The position numbers and the translations under genes were made by a program. Of a stretch of DNA of 64,000 nucleotides, positions 47,781 to 60,129 are shown one piece after another; position 1 is the stretch's first letter, and every line of letters starts with the position of its first letter. Source of the stretch: Emydura subglobosa (Eukaryota > Chordata > Testudines > Chelidae); assembly GCA_007922225.1 (NCBI GenBank), contig ML679960.1, positions 5,278,198 to 5,342,197 of the forward strand. Direction: 5' to 3'. The notes below the pieces were generated by a model. That model saw only the letters and a list, made by a program, of their open reading frames with translations. It was not told where the DNA came from and searched no databases.

Positions 47781-50100
47781 CTTACAACACCTGATGCCAT
47801 AATTCTACAGTGTGGCCACCAAACTCGGGCTGAAGCCATAGATACTTCCATTCCTTGCCTACTCCCCATGTACCTTCTCCAAAAGCCAATATATGTATTT
47901 ATCAAATTTAAGTAGTATGCATAAGGAAGTAATTCCTCCACGCTCCTGCTCGACTCTTTATTCACCTGTGTGGGTCATAGTTCCAGTCATAGTTCATATC
48001 CCTATAAATAAATTCAATGTTATCAGGCTTGTCACAATAAACTATTTTATTTAAAAGTAGTTTTAGATATTGAATACCTGCCATGTTAGAGGGGAAAACA
48101 TACCAAGGTTTAGAGGAAAATGATGTCCTTTGGAACTAAGTATGTAAAGTGTGCTCCTGGAACAAAATTAACAGAATGGAACCCTCTTACAAGACCTCTG
48201 TGATTGCTTACATCAGGAAACCATCTGTCCCTTGGTGAAATACTTAATAATTTGTAAAATGTGACTGCTAAGGTATTACTTCATTTAATATGTAGTCTCA
48301 TGTTTTGGGGAGGCAGGTCAGTATTTCACAAAGTATTCACATACATTTAAAGAAGTTTTATATCCGTAAGAGGGCTGTAACTTTTATGTACATATTTCAC
48401 AACAGGGTTTGTGCTAACAGAAATGTGTTTGAGTTGACTTATTTTTTAAAAAATATTTGAAAGGATAATTAAAATAAGGACCAAATTCTGATCCAGTTAA
48501 AAATCATTTGGGGTTTTGCCATTTGACTTAAATACGAGCGTGGTTTTTGGCCTTCAGGGCTAGTGGTCACTCTTCTATTGCATGGTTGTACAGGAAATGG
48601 GAGGGACACTGAGGCTTCTCCCTGCTTCATTGTGTGGTCAGGTAAGACCTATGTGGTTAGATCCTGGGGCAGAATGCAGCCCCTGTGCTTCAGACTGCAA
48701 AGAAATGTGTGAAGAGGGAGCAGAGACAAGTGGAGAGGGGGTGGAACCTAGCTCTGCCTACCCTGGACATTAACCAACAGCTAGCCAGCCTGGAGGAGAG
48801 AAGTAAATTGGGTTTTGTGAAAGTAGGGCCCCACCCCTTACGATCCCACAAAGCAGGAGGGGTGCAGGAGAGGAATTGTGCCTGAGATAAGTGCCTCTGA
48901 ATCAAAATGTCTCCTGGTGCTATTCCTGAGGCAATGCAATTGATGGTCATATGTGCTACCGCATCCCATGGCTTGAAGTGGTTTCCATTATATACAGGGT
49001 TTACAGTTTGGTTCAATGGTTCTCAGCACCCCCACTATACAAATTGTTCCAGCACTCCCTGTTTACAGCCCTCGCTCAAGTCCATGCTTAAAGATTTCTC
49101 TGGGCCTGACTCTGGTACCCTTACTCATGCTGAATAGTACTTTACTCCATGAAATGTCCCACTGACTTCATTGGGGGACGACTTGTGATGGAAAGTGCTA
49201 ATTAACATGGTACCGCTATTAGAACCTGTTCCTCTCTGACTAATTTTTCCCAGCTACAAAATAGAGACAGATATATTTAACACACCAGGATTTAAGATGT
49301 CCTGTAGGTGGTGGTATCTTTATTTGAGTCTGGGAACCTGAGCATCACGTGGACTAGAACACTAGGCGTATTTATTAAAACATTTGTTGCTGGGGAAAAG
49401 CATTATGTATCAAATACTGACTCCCTTACTAGGTGAGGACATGGAACCCATGGCTGCAGTAGCTTCTGTGGCCCCTGCACAGAGAATCATTTGTGTCTCA
49501 GCTGTATGATTTTTCTGTATCTTACTTCTTGTTGTTAACCCCTACCATGCTGTCCTGACTATAGGATTGTCCAAGCTGATACAGAGCTCCCCGTGGCAGG
49601 AATAATGGTTCTGTACAGCCCTCAGGATTTGGATCTCTGAGTTTAATTGTTCTTCTTATAAACTAATTCTCAAAGATCTACGTCAAGGTATTCCTCTCTC
49701 CTTGTTTTTGATCACATCAGACAAAATCCACCTAAGTAATTGGCTTATGATATCAGGATTTAGGATAGAACTTCACTGAAGCTGAATCTGGAACCATTCC
49801 TCTCTAGTGAAACAGTGTTGAACTAACACTTGGCTGAATGGCCAATACATAGCTGTTTTGAGCAGCTGATATCAGTGCAATTGCAGAAATTGACAGAGTC
49901 CTACATTAAAGTGGTATCCCACTTTGAGACAACATCAGAGGAAAGCAACTACTAATCCTATAAAAGGAGAAAGAATGTTTAGGAGTTTTGGGTTTGTATT
50001 TTTAATTTTGTTTTTGTTTGTTTTCCAAATGATGTAAGTAGGTAGAAAAAAAGAGAAGAGAGGTAAAATTCTTTGCAAGAAAATATCAACACTAGAGATG
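47781..50100. other. Non-coding DNA
   Basis: No gene; the 108-residue minus frame at 48690-49016 has no recognised motif. Worn MITE ends occur at 48478 (accaaattctgatccagtta) and 49101-49195 (ggcctgactctggtaccctt, then cccactgacttcattggggg). Confidence 0.4.
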
Positions 50101-50116
50101 AGACCAAATCACACCC

Positions 50117-50438
50117 CCAAATCTGAATAGCCCTAAGCTTTGGTCAAGTTTTGAATCCTAAGCCTGATCTGTCTTCATTGCAAAAAGTGTGCGTGTTTTT
50201 CCTACAAAGCTGGCTAACTTGAGTCAGCTACCTCAATGTAAAATTGTAGGTTTTAACTTGATCTGCCTATTTGCGGTGAACACAATCCCCCCACCTGGGA
50301 TTGACTTCAGTTAGCTATATCAAGATAAAAAATACAATCCTTTGTCTCCACTTGGATTTTATAACTGTAAACGTGAGAGAGCTATTTCAGTGTAAAACAC
50401 ACTTTTTTACATAGCTTTGAATCCAAATTTGGGGCATA
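50117..50438. mobile_element. Possible non-autonomous DNA transposon
   Basis: ccccaaatctgaat on the left and gaatccaaatttgggg on the right are inverted with a few mismatches. The interior contains a second repeat-like piece. No target duplication is evident. Confidence 0.3.
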
Positions 50439-50860
50439 ATTGTCCCTTGGTCTCTGAGTTTGCAGGTGCAAGAGAAAGTAATTTCCTATTCCTTAAGCCA
50501 CTGCATGAGCTATCTGGAGCATGGGTTCAGGTATGCAGGAATAGCAGATGGGGTGTATTCAGGAAGAGGCAAAGCCTTTGCCCCATCTGCACCCTTCCTC
50601 CATGTGCACCTTAGCTGTTCATGGTGGGATAAAAGTTCAACTAGAAGCATTTTTATATCATTCTTAGATCACACTTAGTAATGTACCTAGAAGTCTAATA
50701 ATATTTGAAAAGCCTATGATTATAATATGGAAGATGTAGATTCAGAGCTTTATTTTGAGCCCACATTCTTACATCCTTATTTCTCCAAAATGATTAATGT
50801 AGCTAAACTCTTCCTATCAATAGTCATATACAATCAGTGAATGTTCTACCCAGTTGTTAA

Positions 50861-51156
50861 CATAGAATCCTAGAATTAGAAAGGACTTTAAAGATCATCT
50901 AGTCTGACTCACTGACAAGATGCAGACTTTGTTAGGTCTAAGTAACCCAAGACAGATGACTGTCCAGCCTCATTTTGAAAACTCCAGAAAACCTACAATC
51001 TTCCTAGTCAGCTGGTTCCATTGTTCTATTTATTATTCTTACAGTTAGGAAGTTTTGCCTGAGATTTAATCTAAATCTGGTATGCTGTAGTTTGAACCCA
51101 TTGCCTCTTGTCTGCTCTCTGTGGTGAGGGAGAACAAACTTTTCTTCATTGATATG
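50861..51156 (-). mobile_element. CR1 LINE 3' end, split by a solo LTR
   Basis: Plus strand catagaatcctagaattaga is the reverse of the CR1 tail. The minus strand encodes the ORF2 C-terminal segment RTRGNGFKL...RFRLNLRQNF near 51040-51115, and the frame continues past the LTR insertion into 51684-51705. So this is one CR1 copy interrupted at 51156. Confidence 0.8.
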
Positions 51157-51683
51157 TGTATTCCGCCGAGACAGAGGGTTTGTGTTTAGAGATCTCGGTA
51201 GCGAGAAAAGAACAGTCGGGCTAATCAGTGCCCACAAAGTCTGTTTATTGAAGCTATTAGTAATACAATTCAGGCGCTTACCACAATCAGGGAGGGGAAG
51301 CCCATTTCCTCCCTATAAGCGAGCTGCACCAGGAATGGACCTAACACATAGCACCCTTGCACAGGCCTAGTGAGAGTTTCAACTTCAGCGTGTCATCCCT
51401 GTCATGATATAGCCCACTCCTTCATCCTAATTGGTTATCTTTTGATTTGCTAATGGATTGGCTATTAACACTTGCTTTTCCTTGCACTATTGGTGCACCT
51501 TTGGCACCCAATCAGCTATAAGCTGTGGTTAGTTGTTTACTACTTTAACTGCTTTCAAGCTACTTTAAATCAATTTTGTGGTTAGCTTACTTCTGCTTTA
51601 TCTTGGGTTCATGTCTAGGCCACTCGGACCTAGCCGTTGCCACTTATGCTGAACTCATGTCACGATAGCTTCCACAGCCTACA
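51157..51683 (-). mobile_element. Solo LTR of an endogenous retroelement, 527 bp
   Basis: On the plus strand it begins TGTATTCCGCC and ends GCCTACA; flanks are perfect 5-bp duplications ATATG (51152-51156 and 51684-51688). On the minus strand a polyadenylation signal (TTTATT on plus, 51244-51249) lies about 90 bp from the 3' end, as expected for an LTR. No internal region accompanies it, so it arose by LTR-LTR recombination. It sits inside a CR1 and is therefore younger than that copy. A 5-bp duplication fits class III/ERVL-like or Gypsy elements among others. Confidence 0.85.
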
Positions 51684-51705
51684 ATATGTGCTTCATATCC
51701 TTCAT

Positions 51706-53129
51706 ATCAGTTTTGTTTCAGTATACTTTTGAGCTCAGTATGCAATTTTAATTTAATTAATTTTTTATTTAAAGCTGTGCTTTAGTTAAATCTGTATTTA
51801 TTTTTTCCTGTATATCACTTTCATTGCTATTTACCTAAATTACTGGGATACACTTTCACACATCTAATAGAAATAATAACATGAGTGGAATGAAAATTCC
51901 TTGTATGTAGTAAGTCCTCTGAGAACATATTATCTTAGGAGGAACTTGATTTTTATCTGTTCACTCAAAAATTATATTACCACCAGAGAGACTATGAAAG
52001 TTCTGAGAGTCCTCCAAAGGCATTTCTAAATTAATCAGGAGGGAATTCCTTTTTTCTTTTTTTTTTTTAATGCATTGGGAGGAAGTATCTTGAGGATTTC
52101 TGAACTCTTATTAGCAGGTCCAGACACCATCAGAGAAAGCATTTTTAGTCTGCACAAAGAATAGATACTGGGGCGAACAGTCAATTTTTGGCATCCATAA
52201 GCTTTTTAATATTATGAGAAACCACAAGAAAAACTATAGAATATAAAGCAAAGTTATGGTATCCATGTACAAGTAGAATGCAGTAACTATGGGTCAAGCG
52301 CTGCACTTTGTTTATAGTCTCTAATGAGTATAAAAGTCTTAAGTGGGTCATAGCCTAATTCTACCCACCTTACTTGCCTTAGTATTGATTGGCAACTTGC
52401 AATCTTCCTTGATTAAGAAATAGTGCATAGCTGTGGTTCCCCAAGAGCAAGGCAAGGGAGTCACGATTCAATCCTTCTTCTTAGTGGCTTCATGGAGAAA
52501 GTAAGATACACTCCTTTTCCAGACATAGCTTAATTTTCCCCTTTGTGGCAGCTCAGCTACACTGGCCAGCACTTTGAGGGATGGAGACCCTACTCACCTT
52601 CATGATAGGAGGAATATCAGCAGCAGTAAGGCTTCTCTTCTTCTGGCCTTGTGACTCACAATATTAATAGCAAGGGGACATCTTTCCTCCCCTAACTCAC
52701 CTGTGCGGGTGAATTGGCTGATTGTTTACTATAAAATAGACCATTTATTTCAACAGCACCTCGTTCTTTGAAGAGTTCAACTCAAGGTGAGTAAGGGAAG
52801 AAGAATCTGACCATGAGTAATCTGGATGTGTAGTGGAGTGGCTGATCTTGAGTACTGTCAGCCTGGCAAGAGGGATAGGAACAGAAAAATTGCCCTACCT
52901 TGTAGGAGTAAAGTGCGGAGCTGGTCAATACATAATATGGCCCTCTTGTAAATAACATCACCATTCTCAGTACTCAAAGCAGGTCTCACAACTTTGGTGA
53001 GCTCCACAGTCTGGAGTTAGGTAATGTCAGGTTGCTTCTATGTAACAATAATATAATTACTAGCACTAGATGACTTTTTTGTGTGAAAACCTTTTATACC
53101 CGAAAAAGCAGATTAGGGTCAACCAAAAC
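51706..53129. other. Non-coding DNA
   Basis: AT-rich, poly(T) near 52055; no gene or defined repeat. Confidence 0.4.
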
Positions 53130-53370
53130 AGTTTGCTAATTTGGGTAATTTTTAAAAAATTGTTTCAGTTGAAAAAAATAAAATAAAAAAAAATTTTCGT
53201 TTTGGAAATGCATTTCATTTTGGGAATTTTCTTGTATTTTACTTTAAAAAAACACATTAAAATCTTAAAAATAACCCTGAACTGAAATGTATTGTTTGAC
53301 CAAAAGAAATCTTTTTAAAAAAAGTTTTTGTTTCCAGATTGATCATTGAACCCAAAAATTGGTTTTCATG
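53130..53370. repeat. AT-rich family Y fragment
   Basis: Runs of aaaattttcgttttggaaat and gaaaaaaataaaat with the word composition of element Y arms. No end is visible. Confidence 0.35.
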
Positions 53371-53413
53371 CCCTGATGCTGTGAATAAGAAAGGTGGCCA
53401 TTTATATCAACTG

Positions 53414-54466
53414 TGTTACCACTGTTTACACAATTTCCGTAATTCTTATACAAAGATTTGCTAAGTATGAATATCCTATTTATATTAATGTATTATTTGT
53501 ATATGAAGATATGTATATTTGTATATGAAGTTATGAATATTGCTTATATCTTAAATCTATGTTGTATTCCTGGATGACACCCTCCAATTTTTACATCAAG
53601 GCTAGACAGTTATGTGTTGATAGCCCATTAAGGACACTCAGCTCTCACAATGGGCCATAGATGAAACTCATTCCGCCCAGTAGGTCTTCCTAAGGATGCC
53701 TCAGACAGCAAGGGGCAAATGGCAAACCATGTAAGGACATGTGATATTTTCATGTGACTTTGGGCTCCATCTCAGGCCAATAATTTTCCATACACAGGTG
53801 TTTTCGGCTTTGTTTGGGAAAGTAAATTTCCATGCACATAGCAGAGGATATAAAAAGGCACCTGAGACATCTCCATTTTGCCTCTTTCCTACCCTAATTC
53901 TCTGGACTGTGGATTTACAACTAAAAAGGAGCTTCTTGAACTGCCAATCTTTTGGAAGTTACCAGAGAGACTTTACAAGACAGCAGTGTATTCCATCACT
54001 GCTACAAACCTGATATAAGGACTTTGCAATCATGTGTATGTATATGACCTATTAACCATTTATAACTCTCTTCTTTACCTTTATTAATAAATCTTTAGTT
54101 AGTTTACTAAGGATTGGCTGACAGCATGATATTTGGGTAAGATCTGAAATATATATTAACCTGAAGACATGTGTCTTATCCTCTGGGATTAGTAAGAACC
54201 TCATATATGGTGAATTAGGTTTTCAGTAACCCCTCACCGTATTAGACCTGCTTATCTCAATGGGAGCCAAGAGCTAGAATACCTATGGGGGACTGTGTTT
54301 GGCTTCTGGTTAACCAGTGTGGTACTGCAGAAGCTATTTGTTACTGGCTTGGTGAATGTAATTATAGAATAAAACACCAGTTTGGGGGATTGTCTGCCCT
54401 ATTTCTTGCAGTCTGCCCTGAGTGTGACATTTTCAGTGTGGCCCATCCCAGGCACCAGGTCACACA
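53414..54466 (+). mobile_element. LTR-like family X, copy 2
   Basis: Tentative ends are TGTTACCACTG and AGGTCACACA with flanks aactg (53409-53413) and cactg (54467-54471), four of five identical. A TATA-like gaggatataaaaaggc (about 53844) and a polyadenylation-type attaataaatctttag (about 54083) fit an LTR. The 3' part aligns block by block with 38860-39560. Internal frames (53741-54013, 54285-54491) are not recognised. Confidence 0.5.
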
Positions 54467-55433
54467 CACTGTTCTAGTAATTGCATGGTAATTAACTTTT
54501 ATCTGGATACATAAATTTTATACACTAATGAAGTTGATTTTACACATGTGAATAATTTAATTTACAAGTATCTTAATATAAAGATTTCCAAAGTTAGCAG
54601 TACTAAAGATACTATATAAGTCTACCAAAACCTGTTTTTAAATCTAATCTAATGCTATACTTTTAAATAACACCACTTCAAAATCCTTATCTTATTCCAA
54701 TATTAGTACATCTTCTGTTATGTGCCCGACTCCTGGAACACCAAGTAACTAGTTTTAGTCAATCTGGTCACTAGGCCATTGATTTAAATCCGTTATTTCT
54801 CCCTTCATCTTTGTGATGAATTCTCTGAGAGGTAGCAATTAAAGCAATATATTTTGATTTAACAATGTCATGTATCATGTACTCACCTGTATTTATTGCA
54901 ACTGCCAACTGAATGAAAGTTCAGCCTTAAAAATTCCATGCTGTGAAATATAATCCACTATTTAAAGATTTATTGAACAGAAACAAAATGTAGATTGATT
55001 TCATTCCCCCCCTCCCCAGCTTTTAAAGGTCATATGTAGTTTACAGCCAGTGAGCCTAATTGCAGTATATACTTGGGACAAGGGAAGATACTCTCTTCAG
55101 CTTTATCAGTTTTTCCCTGCATTAAATGTAATGCCATAAACAATTTTGTTTCTCCTTTTTTTTCATTAATGTGAACACATATATATCCTAACATGACTAA
55201 ATGCCCTGGATTCTGATTAAGTATTCCTCTGTCTTGGTAATTTTCCCTGGGATATTTTATTTCCCTCGATTTCTTTAGCCTTCATTCGCTTTCACACTGC
55301 ATAAAACTGTATGGTAAACTACAATCCCACACCCTCTAACTTAGATTCTCCATTTCAAAGCTTTTCACCTTTATATGCGCATACCTTTTAAAGAAATCCT
55401 CAACAATATATGGCTACAGTCCTAAAAGCAACT
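54467..55433. other. AT-rich, repeat-poor DNA
   Basis: No element or gene recognised. Confidence 0.4.
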
Positions 55434-55534
55434 AACATGCTTAACTTTGCAGGTGAGTGGCCCTATTGGGTTCATTGTGACTACTCAGAGGCATAAACTT
55501 TTGCATGTGCATAAGTGTTTGCAGGAGCAGGGCC
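55434..55534. mobile_element. Palindromic MITE (gcataagtgtttgcagga type)
   Basis: acatgcttaactttgcaggt on the left is roughly complementary to cataaacttttgcatgtgca on the right, with gactactca in the middle. A relative is at 57317-57440. Confidence 0.45.
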
Positions 55535-55705
55535 AAAAGGTTTATCACCCTCAAATTCAGCCATATGGATGAAAGTGCATACATCTGTGAAGTTTTAATC
55601 CAAATAGCCTCATCTGTCAAAATAAGTGATCATTATGTTTCTCTCCCAGAAGTACGTATCAGTTATGTGAGTCACTAAACTTGGGATACATTTTCAAAAG
55701 TGATA

Positions 55706-55860
55706 TTATTAATTATCTTTATTACAATAGTGCCTCAGGACCAACCATGATTGGGGTCCCACTGTGTAAACAGAGACATTGTACAAACACAGAATAGCAG
55801 AAGGTCCCTACCCCGAAGACCTTACAATCTAATTAGACAAGACAGAGACAGAGTAGAGTA
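55706..55860 (+). mobile_element. Interspersed repeat family Z, copy 2
   Basis: ggggtcccactgtgtaaaca, ttgtacaaacacagaatagc and ccctaccccgaagacctta follow the same order as 14235-14360. The downstream purine-rich part to about 56050 may belong to it. Confidence 0.6.
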
Positions 55861-56140
55861 AAGGATATAGCAGAGTGAACAGTGTGATGGCAGCAAATGC
55901 TATGTTAATTTCATTATTTGTTTATTATTGGGGAATAACATAACAAGGGATCAGTTAAATGGAAAGAAATGGGAAAGGAAGAGGAATGAGAGGAAAAGGC
56001 TGGTGGAGAAGAGGGTAAGAGGGACAGGTGAGAAGTGAAACTAAGATGAAGAGATTGTGAGGTAGAGGATTGGCGCAAACAGCCAATCAGTACATGACAA
56101 AGAAAGTCCAGTCATAAGTGTAGAAAGTTCAGACATCTCT

Positions 56141-56409
56141 GCTTTGGATGCTTCTGCTCCTACTGGTTGGAGTCTCTGGCTGGTTCCTCTCTGCAGGTTT
56201 TCCCCAGAGCTGAATGGGGGGGAGGGGAAGCATCACCTAGTCTTAGGGCCCCCAGTGTGGAAAGGTCTCCTCTTCACATTTTTGGGTCCAGGGAACTGCT
56301 TGAGGAAGGAATGGCCTTGTCTGAGGTCATTTTACCCCCTTCTTCTATGCAGCAGTCCCTGCTTTGGCTACTTCTGTGCCTACCAGCAGGAGTCTTTAGC
56401 GGCTCCTTT
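56141..56409 (+). repeat. Direct duplication, spacing 218 bp
   Basis: ctgctttggatgcttctgct at 56141 and ctgctttggctacttctgtg at 56359, both continuing with a similar ctacYRgNNggagtct phrase for about 50 bp. The 102-codon frame across them is not supported as a gene. Confidence 0.5.
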
Positions 56410-56640
56410 TTGGGACACTCCATTTTGGGGTGCCAAACTAGAGACACCTTAATGTCTTAGTGATTTCAGAGGGTAGTTGATCAGCACTTTCTGAAAAAAA
56501 GGTATCTCAAGTTGGATGCCAATAAACCGAGGCACTCAAAATTACTAGTCACTTTTGAAGATATAGGTCTGTATTTTGGAATTTGTTCTTGAAGGTCCTC
56601 CTTCTCATGGAGGATACTTTCACCTTACCAAACTAACTTA

Positions 56641-56718
56641 TAGGGCTTATCCTGCTCCCACTGAAGTAATCAATGAAAATTTTGCCTTTCACTTCAATGG
56701 GAGAAGGATAAAGCCTAT
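56641..56718. mobile_element. 78-bp palindromic MITE
   Basis: Left arm tagggcttatcctgctccca pairs with right arm tgggagaaggataaagccta. Nearly the whole element is a hairpin. The flanks include TA at both ends (as tagg.../...ccta), so a TA duplication is possible. Confidence 0.7.
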
Positions 56719-57316
56719 AATATATGCTTTTTAATAATGAATTTCAGATCAGCGGAAATGTTAATGTAATGAGGAATTTAAATGAAGACAAATCAGTGTA
56801 GGTAAGTCCCTATCGTCCTTAAAGACCAATGCAATTCATTACATTGCAGTTCAGGTTACAAGTTAGCATCTACTTCACCTTGAGGGTTTAAAAGCAATCA
56901 TTGTATAACAGTACTTCGTTATGAGCAGCTGTGACCTAGTTTCAATGGGCCTCACTTGCTTTTCACAGCACCGCTTCGTAAGTTGGCATGAATGACCAAG
57001 CCACTGTTTTTCTGTTTGAAAGCTTTTTCTGCACCAGCAATCACCTTATATTTTGCCTTTTTTAATTATTTGCAAGAATGGCTAACAATCAAGCAATTAA
57101 CCTATAGTCTAGAAAAAACAAGCAAACAGTGATCGATAAGGAGCTGTGTAAAATTGTTGCGACTATATGCTCTAGAGCTGAGAGGAGTTGGGGAACTCAA
57201 CCTACTAACATGTTCATGGGTATTTTTCTTTTATTTTAAAAGTTACAGATATTTCAGATTCAAACAAGAGACACTGTAATTGCTGCCAGTGTGAAGAAAA
57301 TAATCTATGAGTTTTA

Positions 57317-57440
57317 GCCCTGATCCTGCAAACTGGATTGGCTTTACAAATGAGTAGTCTCCCTGAACTCAATGGGACTATTCACATGCATACAGCTAAG
57401 AACCTATGCTAGTATGTGGATGATTTGTGTCTTAGATCCC
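57317..57440. mobile_element. Worn palindromic MITE
   Basis: gccctgatcctgcaaactgg, agtagtctccctgaactcaa and tgggactattcacatgcata are ordered blocks of a hairpin family. The right end is too diverged to define. Confidence 0.4.
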
Positions 57441-57604
57441 AGTCCTGAACTTCTTTTCAGTCAAAACTCCCATTGATTTAGCTATTCTCTTTTTAGGGGG
57501 AAAATGGTGTCCCAGAGGATTAGAAAATGATTTTCAGTAGGTGTTGGGGTAATCTTACAAAATGTAATAAAAAATGATATCCCTTCTTTCTGTTCTTTGG
57601 TCTA

Positions 57605-57714
57605 GGCTGACCAGATAGCAAGTATGAATGGGGGTGGGGGGTAATACGCACCTATATAAGAAAAAGCTCCGAATATCGAGACTCTCCCTATAAAATCAGG
57701 ACATCTAGTCACCC
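57605..57714. mobile_element. Tc1/mariner-type MITE with TA duplication
   Basis: Ends ggctgaccagata and tagtcaccc are inverted, and TA flanks both sides (57603-57604 and 57715-57716). The interior, with ggggtggggggtaatacgca and ctataaaatcaggacatcta, matches a common turtle MITE in reverse. Confidence 0.7.
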
Positions 57715-57783
57715 TACCTTGGTTCTTACCTCCACCCCCCATTTATTTTATAACAAAAAAACCCCAAAATCCACTCACAATAC

Positions 57784-58545
57784 TGTGGGCACGGGAACAA
57801 AGAAGGCCAGCACTGGGCCAAATTCCCGGGGGGCTAGGAATTCGGCCCAGGCTTTGGGCAAGAATTGTCCTCCATGAGACCCCTGGCTTGGGCTAAAAAG
57901 GCCATGTACTACACAAGAAATAATCAGCCACTGAATACACAGCAGCTTTCTAACTTTGGAGTTAGGAAGGGGGGAAAGTAAACACTGAAGCAGGACAAAA
58001 TGACCTGACCAATAGATACCATGGTAACGGGGTTATAATATGGGCAGGCCATGCCCCCCCTTCTATTCCTCCCCTCACCATCTGGACAAAGAAGGTGATA
58101 AGAAGTGTGTTATTTCTTCTTTCTCCGACAGCATGCCTGTTAGAGAAAGCTCGGGATTTCTTCCCCCTTGTTCTTCCCTTGCAGTTGGTTTGTTAAGGAG
58201 ATTTATAGTCATTCCTGCTGTCGAGATAGTCAAATTCACGGCAAAAATGCATATGCCACTCAGGTTAAGTAGTAAATAACAAACAGGGGCAGGTATAATT
58301 ATATACCTTCCATAGCCATTAATATTCGTTTTATAACCATTTATATCACCAAATAGGGGTTTTATGGGGCACTGTAGAAGTGTGTGTATTTACGTATTAT
58401 TTTAGATATAAAGTTGTAAAGTAGTGAACTCGGGGCTCACTTTGTTGGTCGTGAGACAAAGGGGAACAAGTGGATTAGAAACTGCAACTGAATAAATGCT
58501 CATCACTCCACCCTGTTTAATCTTTCTTTAATCGATCCTGCAACA
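57784..58545 (+). mobile_element. Solo LTR of an endogenous retroelement, 762 bp
   Basis: Begins TGTGGGCACGGG and ends ATCCTGCAACA; perfect 5-bp duplications AATAC flank it (57779-57783 and 58546-58550). A TATA-like gatataaag is at 58405-58413 and AATAAA at 58491-58496, a normal LTR spacing, with a short U5. Upstream in the U3 are CCAAT (58009-58013), a near-palindromic RFX X-box-like gataccatggtaac (58015-58028) and ttataata (58033-58040). There is no internal region, so it is solo. The frame at 58040-58279 within it is not a gene. Confidence 0.85.
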
Positions 58546-58606
58546 AATACATATAACAAAACTGGGCGAATTCTTCACCAGATTAACTGGCTTGTATATT
58601 GCACTC

Positions 58607-58793
58607 CATCATAGAATCATAGATTAGGGATGGAAGCAACCTCAGGAGGTCATATAGTCCAACCCCCTGCTCAAAACAGGACCAACCCCAAATAAATCAT
58701 CCCAGCCAGGACTTTGTCAAGCCAGGCTTTAAAAATTTCTAAGGATGGAGATTCCACCACTTCCCTAGGTAACCCATTCCAGTGCTTCACCTT
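58607..58793 (-). mobile_element. CR1 LINE 3' end
   Basis: Plus strand atcatagaatcatagattag is the reversed CR1 tail, then ggaagcaacctcaggaggtc, ccaaccccctgctcaaaaca and ggtaacccattccagtgctt. This is the best-preserved CR1 3' UTR in the window and strongly turtle-like. Confidence 0.9.
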
Positions 58794-58817
58794 CATCCTT
58801 TCTCTCTTTTTGTCTTT

Positions 58818-58945
58818 AGACTATAAACCCTCGACTCCAGGGATTGTCTCTTGTCTATGTTTGGAAAATACCTAGCACAATGGGGCTCCAATCTCCATTG
58901 GGGCCCCTGAGTACTACCATAATAGAAATATTTATTACTATTAAT
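58818..58945 (-). mobile_element. Interspersed repeat family Z, copy 3 (reverse)
   Basis: cctagcacaatggggctcca and ttggggcccctgagtactac are the reverse of the blocks in copies at 14235 and 55706, followed by a tatttattactattaat tail. Confidence 0.6.
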
Positions 58946-59849
58946 TTTTTTCATATGTTGGGGATGTTTTTAAAGCTAAAGAAAAGGTATCGGTTTTATT
59001 CTTTATTAAATTGCATACATTTTAGAGTAATGTCTGTTCAACCTTATTAGTTTAATACCTGTCACATTTAATAGGTCTTTCTCATTAAGGTGAATGTGAT
59101 GCTCTTCTAATAGCATACATCAAAATGTTAAGTCAGCAATGCGCTGTGATCTCTACAGATTGTGCTGCTGAATAGCTCACTGCTTAATCCATACTCCTGT
59201 TCTCTGAGTCTCTGAGAGTTTAAGAAATTATTTAGAAAAATAAAAATCAGACTTAAAAATGCTGCTTTCCATAGGTTGGTGTTCACTGCATGTTCCTTGT
59301 GTCTTTCCAGCAGATGTATAGTGTGGCCTAAGGCTTCTCCCTCACACTCAAACCTTGCACAAAGGTATTATAATACATTAATCTACTTCAGAATGTTACC
59401 TCGCATTTCAGCAGCTCCCCTGTCCTTGTGATAGGCAGGATTTCTCACTGACTCAATGAAACAACAATATTGGTCTCCTTCAGTTAGGTTCAGTCAGGCT
59501 CTCAATGGAGAGCAAACATAGCAAAATGTTCACTGTAGCATGTCTGAGTAGGGGCTAATATAATCACAGCAACTTGCCAGCATCTGAATATATGATGCAG
59601 CTGATGGGCTTAGAATTAACCAAACTTGACTGCATAGGTTGAAGAGGCTCTATTCTAGCAATATTTACATTCCAGGGTTGTTACTAAGATCCTAATATAT
59701 TGAGCTTTCTCTACAGAAAGGCCCTTGGTCCAAATTAATCCCCGAGGCCTTCAGTATTGGAGTTTTTTAGGATTTAGTCTGAAAACTTTGAGATGCTAGG
59801 CTTATCACATGTAGTGACTCGAACAATAAGAGATTTTAGAATGATTCAT
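58946..59849. other. Non-coding DNA
   Basis: No gene or defined repeat. Confidence 0.4.
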
Positions 59850-59995
59850 TCAGTGGCTTTAGGTGAGTCAGTAACCTTGTTGCGTTAGTTTTCTCCACTT
59901 ATGAAATGGGGATAATATCACTTATCCTTTTATAGGGAATTTAAAAATTGTCTAAAATATTTTGAACATGAAAGGCACTGTATTTGGCTGATCTC
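59850..59995 (+). mobile_element. MIR/CORE-SINE fragment
   Basis: gtgagtcagtaaccttgttg, gttttctccacttatgaaat, ggggataatatcac and gaacatgaaaggcactg follow forward MIR order. Confidence 0.55.
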
Positions 59996-60129
59996 AGCTA
60001 TGCCTCCTTTGCTGCTAAAGTTCTATCGCTGCAATGCTGCTATTTATGATAGCACTATTTTGATGAGAACTAGTGCAAATATGTGTATGTAATCAGGGGA
60101 ATCACATGCTTTGCTTGTAATGTAGACAT

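Noticed and set aside
48690..49016. 108-residue minus-strand frame
   Set aside because: No motif, no splice or promoter context; probably chance in a moderately GC-rich stretch.
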